A stretch of 64,000 nt of DNA from CAYMCQ01 sp964389025 (GCA_964389025.1 CAYMCQ010000008.1:18734-82733), one strand, 5' to 3'; positions 18,245 through 28,885 are shown, counted from the stretch's first letter. The notes: generated by a model from the sequence alone, not told the origin. Made by a program: numbers and translations.

Positions 18245-18303
18245 TCGCGGAATTTTCCGTCCAAGCTTTCAAATCACGGCCCCAGTTTTCTCGAAACCGC
18301 TCC

Positions 18304-21300
18304 CTATTCCCCAAAGTAAACCCGCCCGCTTTGATTCGTTCCCGGGAAAAATCCAGACCCTGAATTATCTTTTTGCGAAACTGCTCCCTTGAATGAAATG
18401 GTTCCGCCGCTGGCAGGGTCGGTGGCCTTGCCTTTGAACAATCCCGTCGGCAAAGCGAGCGTCAGAGAAAGTCCGTTGCTGCTCAGGTTCGTGACTTTGT
18501 TGTCGGTGCCAAGAGCAACGTCGTTGCTGAAACTTTGGGACAGATTTCCGCCGGTAAAGAGAATGGTGGCGACCCCGAAATTCAGCACCCGATTGCCGGG
18601 AAGCGGCGGGGTGTAGAATGAGCCGGCAACGGTTGTCTCATTGGTGAAACCAGCGGCGTAAAGTTTTGCCAGCGGGTTCGCCTTCTTGATCCAGCTCATG
18701 TCGCCTGAAAATTCTTTGATGCCGCTGTTGGTGAAAGTCGCCCAACTGAGAACAGAGCCGCTTCCTTTGTAGCTCGAAACGTAAAACGGCCATTGCCCAT
18801 TCTTCGAGAGCGAAGTCTTTTGTGAAACTTTCGTTCCGTCTCCCAAAGTTCCTTTCAACGAAATTTTTCCACCAGCATTAACCATGACCGTTCCAAAACC
18901 GTCGCCGCCGGGACTCTCTGCTGAATCGGGATTCCCCGGAATGTTCATCGTGTATCTGCCGGCTTGCGGCGCGGGATTCGTCACCGCGTCAAACAGCGCC
19001 TTATCAGCGGTCAAATCCGCCGACCAGATTCCGTCGGTGACGCGACCGGTGATCTGGTCTTTGCCGGAAAAATCGAGGCTCAGTTCAATCGTCAGCGGAC
19101 TCAAACCCGTCCGGGCAATCGAGTTCACCGCCTTGCCGTCTGCGTTGAACAAGCCTGAAGACGAATATTTTTTTCCAGCCAGTTGAAGCTTCGCGCTGAA
19201 AGTTCCTTTGGTGGTGGTCTTGGCTGTGAAGAAGCCGGAGCTTTCGTGGCTCACCCCGTTGGTGTCGTAAAACAACCCGTTGTAAACCGCCTTGGTAAAA
19301 TCAACGTCCACCGTCAATGCAGCCGCGTCGCTCGTGGCGCTCCCCGCGCTATTGGCGACGACCACGCTGTAGCCGCCGCTGTCGGAAAACAAGACGTTGG
19401 CCAATGTCAAAGCGGCAGTTTGCGCCCCTGAAATTTTGCCGCCGTCAACCAGATCAGCCGTTCCCTTTCTCCACTGGTAAGTGAGAAAATTCCCGGAAGC
19501 CACAACGTTGAAAGTGACGGTTGCTCCCGCGTTGTTCGTCTGGCTTTGCGGTTGCGTGATGATCGTTGGAGGGATGACAACTGTGAGCGCGGCCGGCGCG
19601 CTGGTGATGCTCCCGGCGACATTGGCCACAACCACATCGTAGGTTGCGGCATCGCCGGATGAGACCGCTGAAAGATTCAACTCGCTGCCGGTCGCGCCGG
19701 AAACATTCCCGCCGTCCGACAAATTGTTTCCGTTCTTCCGCCATTGATAACCGAACGGCGACGTGCCGGTGACCGACACGCTGAAAGTTGCAGTTGTCCC
19801 GGCATTGTTCGTTCGACTTGCAGGTTGTGACGTGATGGCCGGCGGGACTAGAACCGTGAGCGCCGCCGGCGCGCTGGTGATGCTTCCGGCTGCGTTGGCA
19901 ACAATCACATCGTAGGTTGCGGCATCGCCTGATGAAACCGGTGAAAGATTCAACGCGCTGCCGGTCGCGCCGGAAATATTTCCGCCGTCGGATAAATCGC
20001 TCCCGTTCTTCCGCCATTGATAACTCAACGGTTGTATGCCGCCCGCCTGCACCGCAAACGTCGCCACCCCGCCGGCCAGCACCGTCTGATTGGTCGGCTG
20101 CGCAGTGATGAACGGCGCGAGGTTGGTTTCGCATTTCCCCGAACCTCCCGCGTTGTAGATGGATTGGATTTCAGAAGCGGAAAGCGCCCGGTTGTAAACG
20201 CTCACTTCGTCAATGGACCCGAAAAAGCTGGTGCCATAATCCCCGCCCCGCGCGCCAATCGCCATCGGGCCATTGAACACAAACCCAGGGTCGTAAGGCC
20301 CAACCGACTCGGCCACACCGTCCACATAGAAAAACACATTGGCACCGGATTTCGTCACCGCCACATGATGAAAGGTATTGGTGTCGGTGATCACTGTAGT
20401 TGAAAAGACACCGCTGACGCCGATCTTGGAGAGAAGAAGCCTCCCGTCATCCCACAAGCCCAGACCATAGCCTCCGTTTGGGCCGGAAAACATGGTGCCG
20501 TTCAATTGCGGTCCCTGTGTGGCCCGGCTGGGACTGGCGCGTTTGATCCAGGTTTCAATCGTAAAGTTTTGCAATTGCAGATTGGCGGGGTTGCCGATGT
20601 CAACACCATCGCCGTTGCCGTCAAAGACAAATCCCTGGCCGACGCGGCCCGGCCCAAACGTCGCATTTCCAACATTCGTTCCGTTGTTGCCACTAACCTG
20701 ATCCATGGCGTTATTCTGCCCTCTCCACCAACTGACCAAGCCCGACGGCGGTGTGACGCACGGCGGAGGCGGATTGACCGTCAGCACCGCGTTGGAACTT
20801 GTCACGCTGCCAAGGACGTTGGTCACCACGACGGCGTAACTGCCTGCCTGACTGAATTGCACATTCATCAGCGGCAGCGAACTCGTGGTCGCCCCGGCAA
20901 GATTGGTTCCGTTGAAGCTCCACTGGTAACTCAAAGGCTGCGTGCCCGTGGCGGTCACATTGAAGGTTGCGCTTTCTCCCACCACCGCCATTGTGTTCTG
21001 CGGCTGCGCTGCTATCGCCGGAGGAATAGCGCACTTACCCGAACCGCCGGCATTGTAGATGGACTGGATTTCACCGATCGAGAGCGCGCGGTTGTAAATG
21101 CTCACTTCGTCAATGGATCCGAAAAAGCTGCCAGCATAATCGCCGCCTCGTGCGCCGACCGCCATCGGACCATTAAATGCAAACCCAGGATCATAAGGCC
21201 CCACCGATTCAGCCACTCCGTCCACATAGAGCACTACATTGTTTCCGGACTTCGTCACCGCCACATGGTGAAAGGTATTGATGTCCGTGATCGTAAGGGT

Positions 21301-24300
21301 TGAAAAAACCGCACTGATGCCTACCTTGGAGAGGAAGATTCTCCCGTCATCCCACAGGCCAAAAGCATAACCCTCTCCCGGGCCGGCAAACATGGTGCCG
21401 TTCAAGGACGCGCCTTGGGTGGCGCGGCTGGCATTGGCGCGTTTGATCCAGGTTTCGATGGTGAAGTTTTGCAGTTGCAAATTGGGGGGATTCCCGACGT
21501 TAACGCCATCACCGTTTCCGTCAAACACAAATCCCTGACCGACACGCGCTGCGCCGAAGGTCGTATTCCCGGCCAGCGTGCCGTTGTTGGTTCCGGACGA
21601 GTCCAATGCATTGTTTTCTCCTTTCCACCAACCCACCAATCCCGAGGGCGGGGTGGCGCACGGCGGCGGCGGGTTGACCGTCAACACCGCGTTGCTGCTG
21701 GTCGCGGTGTCGGCGACATTGGAAACGACCACCGAATAAGTGCCCGCATTGGCGAACTGAACATTCGTCAATACCAGCGACGATGCCGTCGCCCCGGCAA
21801 TGTTCGTTCCACCCATACGCCACTGGTAACTCAAAGGCTGCGTGCCCGTGGCGGTCACGTTGAAGGTTGCGCTTTCTCCCACCACTACCGTCTTGTTCTG
21901 TGGCTGTGTCGTGATTAAAGGCGGAACCACAACCACGCACTTCCCAGCACTGCCCGCATTGTAGATGGATTGGATTTCGTTGGTCGAGAGCGCGCGGTTG
22001 TAAACGCTCACTTCGTCAATGGACCCGAAAAAGCTGGTGCCATAATCCCCGCCCCGCGCGCCAATCGCCATCGGGCCATTGAACACAAACCCAGGGTCGT
22101 AAGGCCCAACCGACTCGGCCACACCGTCCACATAGAAAAACACATTGGCACCGGATTTCGTCACCGCCACATGATGAAAGGTATTGGTGTCGGTGATCAC
22201 TGTAGTTGAAAAGACACCGCTGACGCCGATCTTGGAGAGAAGAAGCCTCCCGTCATCCCACAAGCCCAGACCATAGCCTCCGTTTGGGCCGGAAAACATG
22301 GTGCCGTTCAATTGCGGTCCCTGTGTGGCCCGGCTGGGACTGGCGCGTTTGATCCAGGTTTCAATCGTAAAGTTTTGCAATTGCAGATTGGCGGGGTTGC
22401 CGATGTCAACACCATCGCCGTTGCCGTCAAAGACAAATCCCTGGCCGACGCGACCCGGCCCGAACGCCGCATTTCCAACATTCGTTCCGTTGTTGCCACT
22501 AATCTGATCCATGGCGTTATTCTGCCCCCGCCACCAACTGACCAATCCCGACGGCGGCGTGACGCACGGCGGCGGCGGCGGCGGCGCGCATTTGCCCGCG
22601 CTGCCCGCATTGTAGATGGCCTGGACATCGTTTGTGGAGAGCGCCCGGTTGTAAATCGAGACCTCGTCAATCTTTCCCTTAAAGAATGCAGACACACTCG
22701 GCGTCGGGTGCTTGCCGATTCTCAACGGCTGATCATTGGAAAGATTGCCGGGTTCCACTGTCGGGTTGAAAGTCAGAACCTCAACGCCGTCCACGTAATA
22801 ATGACCGCCCGTAGTCGAGTTCCGGACAATCGTCACGGCTACGTGGTGGAAAAGCCCATCGCGAAGATCCGGGCCGGCCGCGCCAAAAGAGGTGCCGGGG
22901 TCGTCGATTGAATCGGAAATCCGGCATTCCAGGCGGCCGCCGATCACCGCAACCTCGTAACCGATCCCCTGTGAAGTGTTCGGCGCATTTCGTTTGTCCA
23001 CAATCGTCATGACGTCAAAACTCGTCGAGGACACCTGCGGCTGTATCCAGGCCTCGATGGAGAAGTCCTGGCCCGGGCCGAAATTGAGCGAAGGAGCATC
23101 GGCAACGACGACGTGGTCGTCCACTCCGTCCAAGTTGAACGTCTGGCCGACTTTGCCGTTGGTGAAGGTGATGCCGCCGGTGAGTGTGCCGTTGTTGGTC
23201 CCGACCGAGTCCAGGGCATTGTTTTCCGCTTTCCACCAACTGACCAAGCCCGACGGCGGCGTGACGCACGGCGGCGGCACGCACTTGCCCGAACTGCTCG
23301 CATTGTAGATGGATTGGATTTCCGCCTCCGACAAAGCGCGATTGTAGAGGCTGACTTCGTCAATGACGCCCCTCAGAAAATCTCCCGTTGACTTCCCGCC
23401 GATTGTCACCGGCAGAGCGTTGACCGCGTTGCTGAAATTTGCCACCACTGCCAGAGTCTTCACCAACTGCCCGTCAATGAACGTTCGCATTTCCACGTGT
23501 GTCGCGTCCGATTGCCGGAATGTAGCCGCCAGATGATGAAACGCACCCGCCGTCGGCACCGGCAGATATGCGGAAAATTCATGCCCTCCACCCACCGTCG
23601 GGTCGTTGAAGGACAACTGCACTCCGCGCGAACCGGCGTGCTCGACTTGGACGGTGAAGTTGATCGGGCCGTTGTTAAATCCACCAAGATCCGTTTTCGC
23701 CACAAGGTCGTAATAAGACCCGCTCGAACCCAGGTCGTTATACCAGAATTCCACCGTTACTGCGTTGCTGAAATTCAGTGACGGATGATGGGGAACGCGC
23801 ATGTAGCTGTTCACGCCATCGAAGAGAAAGCCCTGGCCTACACGCCCGTTGGTGAACGTCACGTTGTTGACGAATTCGCCGTTGTTTCCGCCGATGTGAT
23901 CCAGAGCGTTTCCCTCGCCCCGCCACCAACTGACCAGACCCGAAGGCGGTGTGACGCACGGCGGCGGCGGCGCACATTTACCCGCGCTGCCGGCGTTGTA
24001 GATGGATTGGATTTCACCAGCGGTTAGAGGCCGATTGTAAACACTCACCTCGTCAACCACTCCCAAAAAGCTGTTTGCCAGATTATCACCACGCGCACCG
24101 ACGGCGGCTGGCGTTGTAAAAGTAAAGGTCACAACATAGGGAGCCGCCGGGTAAGCCACTCCCTCGAGATAGAACACCACGTTCGTTCCAGATTTGGTCA
24201 CAGCCAAATGATGCCAATTGGTGTCCGTGATCTGAAAGCTGCTGGGGACGCTGCTGGCGTTGTTCTTTACGAGATAGGCAGTGCCGTCGTTATCAACCAA

Positions 24301-25344
24301 AAGGCCATAACCGCCCGAGCCGAAGGAGAAAAGCTCACCGCCACCAATATCTTGCGACGCGATTGAGGCATCGGACCGCTTGATCCAAGCCTCGATGCTA
24401 AAGTTTTGTAATTGCAGATTGGTCTGATTGGCGAGTTGAACTCCGTCATTGTTGCCGTCGAACACAAAACCCTGACCGACCCGGCCCGAACCGTAGGTCG
24501 TGTTCCCAGCCAGCGTGCCGTTGTTGCTCCCGACTGAATCCAATGCATTGCCTTCCCCTTTCCACCAGCCCACCAAACCCGAGGGCGGTGTGGCGCACGG
24601 CGGCGGCGGATTCAGGCATTTCCCTGAACTACCGGCATTGTAGATGGATTGGACTTCGTTGGTCCCAAGAGCGCGGTTATAAACGCTCACCTCGTCAACC
24701 ATGCCGAGGAAACTGTTCGCCAAATTGTCACCACGCGCACCGATGGCAGGTGGTGTCGCGAAAGTAAAGGTCGCGGCATAGGAGGCCGCCGGGTAAGCCA
24801 CTCCCTCAAGATAGAACACCACGGTCGTTCCGGATTTGGTCACGGCCAGATGATGCCAATTGGTGTCCGTAATCTGAAAGCTGCTGGCGATGCTGCTGGC
24901 GTTGTTCTTTACGAGATAGGCAGTGCCGTCGTTATCAACCAAAAGGCCATAACCGCCCGAGCCGAAGGAGAAAAGCTCACCGCCACCGAGATCCTGGGAT
25001 GCGATACTGACACTTGATCGTCGAATCCAAGCTTCAATCGTGAAGTTCTGCAATTGCAAGTTAGTGGAGTTGGCAAGCTGAACCGCGTCTCCGCCGCCGT
25101 CAAAAACAAATGCCTGCCCCACACGACCAGCACTGTAGGTCGCATTTCCAGCCAGCGTGCCGTTGTTGGTTCCAGCCGAGTCCAATGCATTGTTTTCGCC
25201 TTTCCACCAGCCCACCAATCCCGATGGCGGAGTCGCACAGTTTGTCTGGGCTGAAACATTGGTCGCGACGGCGCAACACACAACCATCCCGAGCGTGACT
25301 GCTGACGTGAACCTTACGAACAACGAAGCCAAGAGAGTTTTCAT
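18304..25344 (-). CDS. Giant secreted LamG/Ig-like repeat protein
   Basis: The product has about 2346 residues. The start is the second of two close ATGs, because AGGA (25351-25354) stands six bases before it; it opens a signal peptide (MKTLLASLF through NVSAQT). Seven LamG domains each begin with C-x-T-PPSGLV-x-WW, at roughly residues 38, 248, 461, 691, 928, 1228 and 1528. Ig-like domains lie between LamG5 and 6 (about 1137), between 6 and 7 (about 1441), and three follow in tandem (1741-2011). The last 330 residues form a different glycine- and serine-rich beta domain. Spacers are poly-proline. LamG5 and LamG7 are identical over long stretches. The architecture suggests carbohydrate or matrix binding at the cell surface; no catalytic domain was seen. 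Confidence 0.88.
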   Translation of the reverse strand: MKTLLASLFVRFTSAVTLGMVVCCAVATNVSAQTNCATPPSGLVGWWKGENNALDSAGTNNGTLAGNATYSAGRVGQAFVFDGGGDAVQLANSTNLQLQNFTIEAWIRRSSVSIASQDLGGGELFSFGSGGYGLLVDNDGTAYLVKNNASSIASSFQITDTNWHHLAVTKSGTTVVFYLEGVAYPAASYAATFTFATPPAIGARGDNLANSFLGMVDEVSVYNRALGTNEVQSIYNAGSSGKCLNPPPPCATPPSGLVGWWKGEGNALDSVGSNNGTLAGNTTYGSGRVGQGFVFDGNNDGVQLANQTNLQLQNFSIEAWIKRSDASIASQDIGGGELFSFGSGGYGLLVDNDGTAYLVKNNASSVPSSFQITDTNWHHLAVTKSGTNVVFYLEGVAYPAAPYVVTFTFTTPAAVGARGDNLANSFLGVVDEVSVYNRPLTAGEIQSIYNAGSAGKCAPPPPCVTPPSGLVSWWRGEGNALDHIGGNNGEFVNNVTFTNGRVGQGFLFDGVNSYMRVPHHPSLNFSNAVTVEFWYNDLGSSGSYYDLVAKTDLGGFNNGPINFTVQVEHAGSRGVQLSFNDPTVGGGHEFSAYLPVPTAGAFHHLAATFRQSDATHVEMRTFIDGQLVKTLAVVANFSNAVNALPVTIGGKSTGDFLRGVIDEVSLYNRALSEAEIQSIYNASSSGKCVPPPCVTPPSGLVSWWKAENNALDSVGTNNGTLTGGITFTNGKVGQTFNLDGVDDHVVVADAPSLNFGPGQDFSIEAWIQPQVSSTSFDVMTIVDKRNAPNTSQGIGYEVAVIGGRLECRISDSIDDPGTSFGAAGPDLRDGLFHHVAVTIVRNSTTGGHYYVDGVEVLTFNPTVEPGNLSNDQPLRIGKHPTPSVSAFFKGKIDEVSIYNRALSTNDVQAIYNAGSAGKCAPPPPPPCVTPPSGLVSWWRGQNNAMDQISGNNGTNVGNAAFGPGRVGQGFVFDGNGDGVDIGNPANLQLQNFTIETWIKRASPSRATQGPQLNGTMFSGPNGGYGLGLWDDGRLLLSKIGVSGVFSTTVITDTNTFHHVAVTKSGANVFFYVDGVAESVGPYDPGFVFNGPMAIGARGGDYGTSFFGSIDEVSVYNRALSTNEIQSIYNAGSAGKCVVVVPPLITTQPQNKTVVVGESATFNVTATGTQPLSYQWRMGGTNIAGATASSLVLTNVQFANAGTYSVVVSNVADTATSSNAVLTVNPPPPCATPPSGLVGWWKGENNALDSSGTNNGTLAGNTTFGAARVGQGFVFDGNGDGVNVGNPPNLQLQNFTIETWIKRANASRATQGASLNGTMFAGPGEGYAFGLWDDGRIFLSKVGISAVFSTLTITDINTFHHVAVTKSGNNVVLYVDGVAESVGPYDPGFAFNGPMAVGARGGDYAGSFFGSIDEVSIYNRALSIGEIQSIYNAGGSGKCAIPPAIAAQPQNTMAVVGESATFNVTATGTQPLSYQWSFNGTNLAGATTSSLPLMNVQFSQAGSYAVVVTNVLGSVTSSNAVLTVNPPPPCVTPPSGLVSWWRGQNNAMDQVSGNNGTNVGNATFGPGRVGQGFVFDGNGDGVDIGNPANLQLQNFTIETWIKRASPSRATQGPQLNGTMFSGPNGGYGLGLWDDGRLLLSKIGVSGVFSTTVITDTNTFHHVAVTKSGANVFFYVDGVAESVGPYDPGFVFNGPMAIGARGGDYGTSFFGSIDEVSVYNRALSASEIQSIYNAGGSGKCETNLAPFITAQPTNQTVLAGGVATFAVQAGGIQPLSYQWRKNGSDLSDGGNISGATGSALNLSPVSSGDAATYDVIVANAAGSITSAPAALTVLVPPAITSQPASRTNNAGTTATFSVSVTGTSPFGYQWRKNGNNLSDGGNVSGATGSELNLSAVSSGDAATYDVVVANVAGSITSAPAALTVVIPPTIITQPQSQTNNAGATVTFNVVASGNFLTYQWRKGTADLVDGGKISGAQTAALTLANVLFSDSGGYSVVVANSAGSATSDAAALTVDVDFTKAVYNGLFYDTNGVSHESSGFFTAKTTTKGTFSAKLQLAGKKYSSSGLFNADGKAVNSIARTGLSPLTIELSLDFSGKDQITGRVTDGIWSADLTADKALFDAVTNPAPQAGRYTMNIPGNPDSAESPGGDGFGTVMVNAGGKISLKGTLGDGTKVSQKTSLSKNGQWPFYVSSYKGSGSVLSWATFTNSGIKEFSGDMSWIKKANPLAKLYAAGFTNETTVAGSFYTPPLPGNRVLNFGVATILFTGGNLSQSFSNDVALGTDNKVTNLSSNGLSLTLALPTGLFKGKATDPASGGTISFKGAVSQKDNSGSGFFPGTNQSGRVYFGE
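20191..20760. repeat. Intragenic duplication, copy in LamG7
   Basis: Bases 20191-20646 are identical to 21997-22452 (456 bases at a constant offset of 1806). The match continues with a few substitutions to about 20760. Confidence 0.92.
21997..22566. repeat. Intragenic duplication, copy in LamG5
   Basis: This is the partner of 20191-20760. LamG6, which lies between the two copies, is clearly more diverged, so the identity is recent or maintained by gene conversion. Confidence 0.92.
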
Positions 25345-25612
25345 AATCATTCCTGTTCTTAATGCGGCTGGCATTCGGAGATAGCCTTTCCCCCCCAAAT
25401 ACAACGCCACGTCTAGTGTTTAGGAGCATTCCTGTCAATAGCAAAATCGCTAGACATCCTTTGGTAAATGGTTATCGGATTTTGTGTCGAAAAAATTTCA
25501 AATTAGGACATCACTAAGTGAAGCGCTAATTCTTGAGTTTCTCTTTGAGATTGAACAATGCCGTTGAACACGCAATGCTCCGCCCGTCGCCGCACTATGC
25601 CGCAACTGTGAC

Positions 25613-28390
25613 ATGACACAAAATCGTTTCAGCAAACCATCCCAGGGAATATTCTTCCTTTGTCTCGTTGTGGTGATTCTGGCGCTTTTCCACAACAGTC
25701 TGCTTCCGGGCAAAGTAATTTTTTCCAATGACGGCCCGCTTGGCGCAATGAGCCAGGACGCCGTAAAAATGCCGTCAGCTTTCACCGGCGTTTGGTATGA
25801 TCTGAATACGATTGGCGTTAATGGTGGAACTTCTCTTCCCAGCTTCACCCAATTTTTGTTCTGGCTGTTGACTCCCGTTTACCAGGCAAAATTTCTCGTT
25901 CCGATCTGCCTTTTGTTTCTGGGGATGGGCGCGTGGTTTTTTTTCCGGCAGCTTGGTTTGACGCCGCTGGCTTGCGCGCTCGGCGGCATTGCGGCGATGC
26001 TGAATTCCGCTTTTTTTTCAGCCGCCTGCTGGGGCGTGCCGCCGGTTTGCGTGGCCATCGGGATGAGTTACTGGGCAATGGGGTTGCTCATGGATACGAC
26101 CTCGCCCCGTCGCTGGCTGAAAACGGCGCTTGCAGGACTGGCCGTCGGCATCGGCGTGGCAGACGCAGCCGATGTGGGCGCCATTTTCAGCGTGTGCGTG
26201 ACTGCGTTTCTGGTTTACCAATCCTTCACGAGGGAGGGGACGCTGTGGAAAAATGTGACGCTCGGCGTTGCCCGTCTAGGGGTGGTCGCTTTGTTCGCGC
26301 TCTTTATTGCGGCGCAAGCGGTGTCTGTTCTCGTGGCCACCAACATCAAGGGCGTGGCGGGCACGCAACAGGACGCGCGGACGAAAGAACAACGATGGGA
26401 CTTCGCCACACAGTGGAGTCTTCCCAAAAGGGAGGCGCTGACATATTTGATTCCCGGACTTTTCGGTTACAGGATGGATACGGCCGATGGCGGCAATTAT
26501 TGGGGCGCGGCAGGCCGCGACCCGGCATGGGACCGCTATTTTGAAGGCGTGAAAAAAGGGAAAGAAGTCCCGCAACCGGCCTCGGGCATGGGCGGCTTGC
26601 GCCAGACGGGCGGTGGAGGTTATTCGGGGTTGATGGTCGTGATCGTCGGCGTGTGGGCCGCATTGCAGGGCTGGCGAAAGAAGGATTCGGTTTTCGGAAT
26701 CGCGAACCGGAAGTTCATCTGGTTCTGGTCGGCCGTGTGCGTGCTTTCACTGCTGGTGGCGTTTGGCCGGCACGCGCCGTTCTACCAGTTGCTGTATCAA
26801 CTGCCGTATTTCTCGACCATCCGCAACCCGTCCAAGTTCATGCACACGCTGAATTGGGCGCTGGTGGTGCTGTTCGCGTATGGCATTCACGGCTTGAGCC
26901 GGCGTTATCTTGAAAGTTCCACCGCCGCGTTGAACGGATTGTCCGGCCATCTGAAAAAATGGTGGGCTAAAGCGGGCGGCTTCGACAAGAAATGGACGAT
27001 TGGCTGCGTCGTGTTTGTCGCCGCGAGCCTGCTGGGCTGGCTGATGTATGCTGCGAGCCGCTCTGACGTGGAAAAATATTTGGAGACCGTGGGGTTTGAT
27101 GGCGGCGGATTCCCGAAAAAGATCACCGGATTCAGTCTCAAGGAAGTGGGCTGGTATGTTTTGTTTCTGGTTCCGACTCTCGGCGTGATGATTCTTGTGT
27201 TGAGCGGGTGGTTCGCGGGCGCGCGCGCAAGACTCGGCGGAGTTCTGCTCGGCCTGCTCCTCCTTGGCGACCTCGGGCGCGCGAACCTGCCGTGGATCAA
27301 CTACGTCAACTACAAACAAAAGAATGCGGCGAACCCGGCGATTGATTTCCTGCGGCAAAAACCTTACGAGGGCCGCGTAACGCTGTTTCCGCTGGACAGC
27401 TTTTTGCGGCTGGATCGGTTGCCGCCCGATTTGGCGCCGCTGGCGAGGCAGTATGAGCAGCTTGCCGCGCTTTACCGCTACGAATGGATGCAACATCACT
27501 TCCTGTATTACAACGTCCAGTGCCTGGACATCATCCAGATGCCGCGAATGCCGGAGGATCTGGCGCTCTATCAGGGCACGGTTTCGAGGGCGGGTTGGCG
27601 GTATTGGGAACTGACCAACACGCGGTATTTTCTCGGCCCGGCGGCATTGCTGCCGCTGTTCAACCAACAACCCGACTCGCCGATGAAACAATTCCGCGTG
27701 GTGATGCAATTCGACATCGCGGCCAAGCCCGGCATTTCAAATCCGACGCGCTATGAGGAACTCACCGCCGTGGCCAGCACCAACGGGCAATACGCCCTGT
27801 GGGAGTTCACCACCGCCCTGCCCCGCGCCAAACTTTTTTCGAGCTGGCAAATGCCGGCCACCGCGCCGGACGCGGCGCAGACATTGAGCGCCAGCACAAA
27901 CGAGATGGATATCATCAAGACGATCGGCACGAACGATTTTCTCACATTGAAGAAACTGATTTCGCCATCGTTCGATCCGCAGAAAACCGTTTTGCTCGCG
28001 GAGCCGCTGGCCGTTGCGCCGTCCACAGCCACCAATCAAAATCCCGGCACGGTGGAATACAGCAGTTACTCGCCCAAGCACATCGTGCTGCGCGCCAAAG
28101 CGGAAGCCGGGTCGGTGTTGTTGTTGAACGACAAATTCGATCCAAGCTGGCAGGTGTTCGTGGATGGCAAGCAGGAGAAATTGCTCCGTTGCAATTACAT
28201 CATGCGCGGAGTTTACGTGGGGCCGGGCGAGCACCGCGTGGAATTCCATTTCCGCCCGCCGATCAAGATGCTCTATGTCAGTCTGGCCGGGGTTGCTGTT
28301 GGATTGCTGCTGCTTGTCCTCGTCGCCCTGCCGCAACGGCGGGCGGCCAGCCCGAACATTCCACACGCCGGAAGCAATGCGAAGCCGTAG
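25613..28390 (+). CDS. YfhO-like multi-pass membrane protein
   Basis: The protein has 925 residues. The N-terminus is a membrane helix (FFLCLVVVILALFHNSLLPG) and about a dozen hydrophobic segments follow up to roughly residue 550. A periplasmic-type C-terminal domain ends with the hallmark of YfhO-family proteins (LLNDKFDPSWQVFVDGK, then GPGEHRVEFHFRP) and one last helix. YfhO relatives belong to the GT-C-like membrane glycosyltransferases and have been linked to glycosylation of cell-wall polymers in Firmicutes; here the function is inferred. It is divergent from the LamG gene, with a 268-base gap that holds no gene. Confidence 0.82.
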   Translation: MTQNRFSKPSQGIFFLCLVVVILALFHNSLLPGKVIFSNDGPLGAMSQDAVKMPSAFTGVWYDLNTIGVNGGTSLPSFTQFLFWLLTPVYQAKFLVPICLLFLGMGAWFFFRQLGLTPLACALGGIAAMLNSAFFSAACWGVPPVCVAIGMSYWAMGLLMDTTSPRRWLKTALAGLAVGIGVADAADVGAIFSVCVTAFLVYQSFTREGTLWKNVTLGVARLGVVALFALFIAAQAVSVLVATNIKGVAGTQQDARTKEQRWDFATQWSLPKREALTYLIPGLFGYRMDTADGGNYWGAAGRDPAWDRYFEGVKKGKEVPQPASGMGGLRQTGGGGYSGLMVVIVGVWAALQGWRKKDSVFGIANRKFIWFWSAVCVLSLLVAFGRHAPFYQLLYQLPYFSTIRNPSKFMHTLNWALVVLFAYGIHGLSRRYLESSTAALNGLSGHLKKWWAKAGGFDKKWTIGCVVFVAASLLGWLMYAASRSDVEKYLETVGFDGGGFPKKITGFSLKEVGWYVLFLVPTLGVMILVLSGWFAGARARLGGVLLGLLLLGDLGRANLPWINYVNYKQKNAANPAIDFLRQKPYEGRVTLFPLDSFLRLDRLPPDLAPLARQYEQLAALYRYEWMQHHFLYYNVQCLDIIQMPRMPEDLALYQGTVSRAGWRYWELTNTRYFLGPAALLPLFNQQPDSPMKQFRVVMQFDIAAKPGISNPTRYEELTAVASTNGQYALWEFTTALPRAKLFSSWQMPATAPDAAQTLSASTNEMDIIKTIGTNDFLTLKKLISPSFDPQKTVLLAEPLAVAPSTATNQNPGTVEYSSYSPKHIVLRAKAEAGSVLLLNDKFDPSWQVFVDGKQEKLLRCNYIMRGVYVGPGEHRVEFHFRPPIKMLYVSLAGVAVGLLLLVLVALPQRRAASPNIPHAGSNAKP

Positions 28391-28503
28391 CGCAGGTTTC
28401 CAACCTGCCGTATCGCGGATTTCCAATCCGCAGCCGTGCGAGTCGTTGCGGACATCGTGCCGGCTGGAAGTCGGCGACGCAGCAGGTTGGAAACCTGCGT
28501 TAC
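28387..28503. repeat. REP-like element with three triloop hairpins
   Basis: The stems are GCAGGTT-TCC-AACCTGC (28392-28408), GCGGATT-TCC-AATCCGC (28415-28431) and GCAGGTT-GGA-AACCTGC (28482-28498). The outer ends GTAGCGCAGG and CCTGCGTTAC are imperfect inverted repeats. The left end supplies the stop codon of the YfhO-like gene. Confidence 0.8.
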
Positions 28504-28672
28504 TCCAGCGCGAGCGGCGCCAATGCGTGAACCGGCGTGAAGATTCCGGGCTGGGGCAAGTCTTTGCCTTCTGCCAAAAATCACACGAAGAATTTCCGTA
28601 ACGGGCGGGTTCGGGAATGAGCTGCGCTAGAGCGGCTTAAAAAATTCTGTGGCCGAAGATTTTGTCGTTGTG

Positions 28673-28828
28673 TTCTCCCTCACCCCGGCCCTCTCCCGCT
28701 GGGAGAGGGAGAATCGTTCATCGTCGCACTTGAAAACAAGTGGCAGGATTTGCGGGTCAACATCGGAAAAAGCAGAGCGCGCCGGCGGTGTTCCCTCTCC
28801 CAGCGGGAGAGGGTTAGGGTGAGGGAGA
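28673..28828. repeat. Inverted repeat of CCCTCTCCC-type hairpins
   Basis: The left arm has CCCTCTCCC-GCT-GGGAGAGGG (28689-28709) and the right arm has CCCTCTCCC-AGC-GGGAGAGGG (28793-28813). The flanks ctccctcacccc and gggtgagggag are also complementary. The 84-base centre shows nothing recognisable. With the preceding element it fills the gap 28391-28885. Confidence 0.8.
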
Positions 28829-28885
28829 GTGATTGGGGCTGACCAGTGGCTACGGTTTAATTTAAACCGCGCCAGGCGCACAGCT

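Noticed and set aside
25408..25438. Promoter for the LamG giant
   Set aside because: TTGACA is present on the minus strand, but no acceptable -10 box lies at 16-18 bases.
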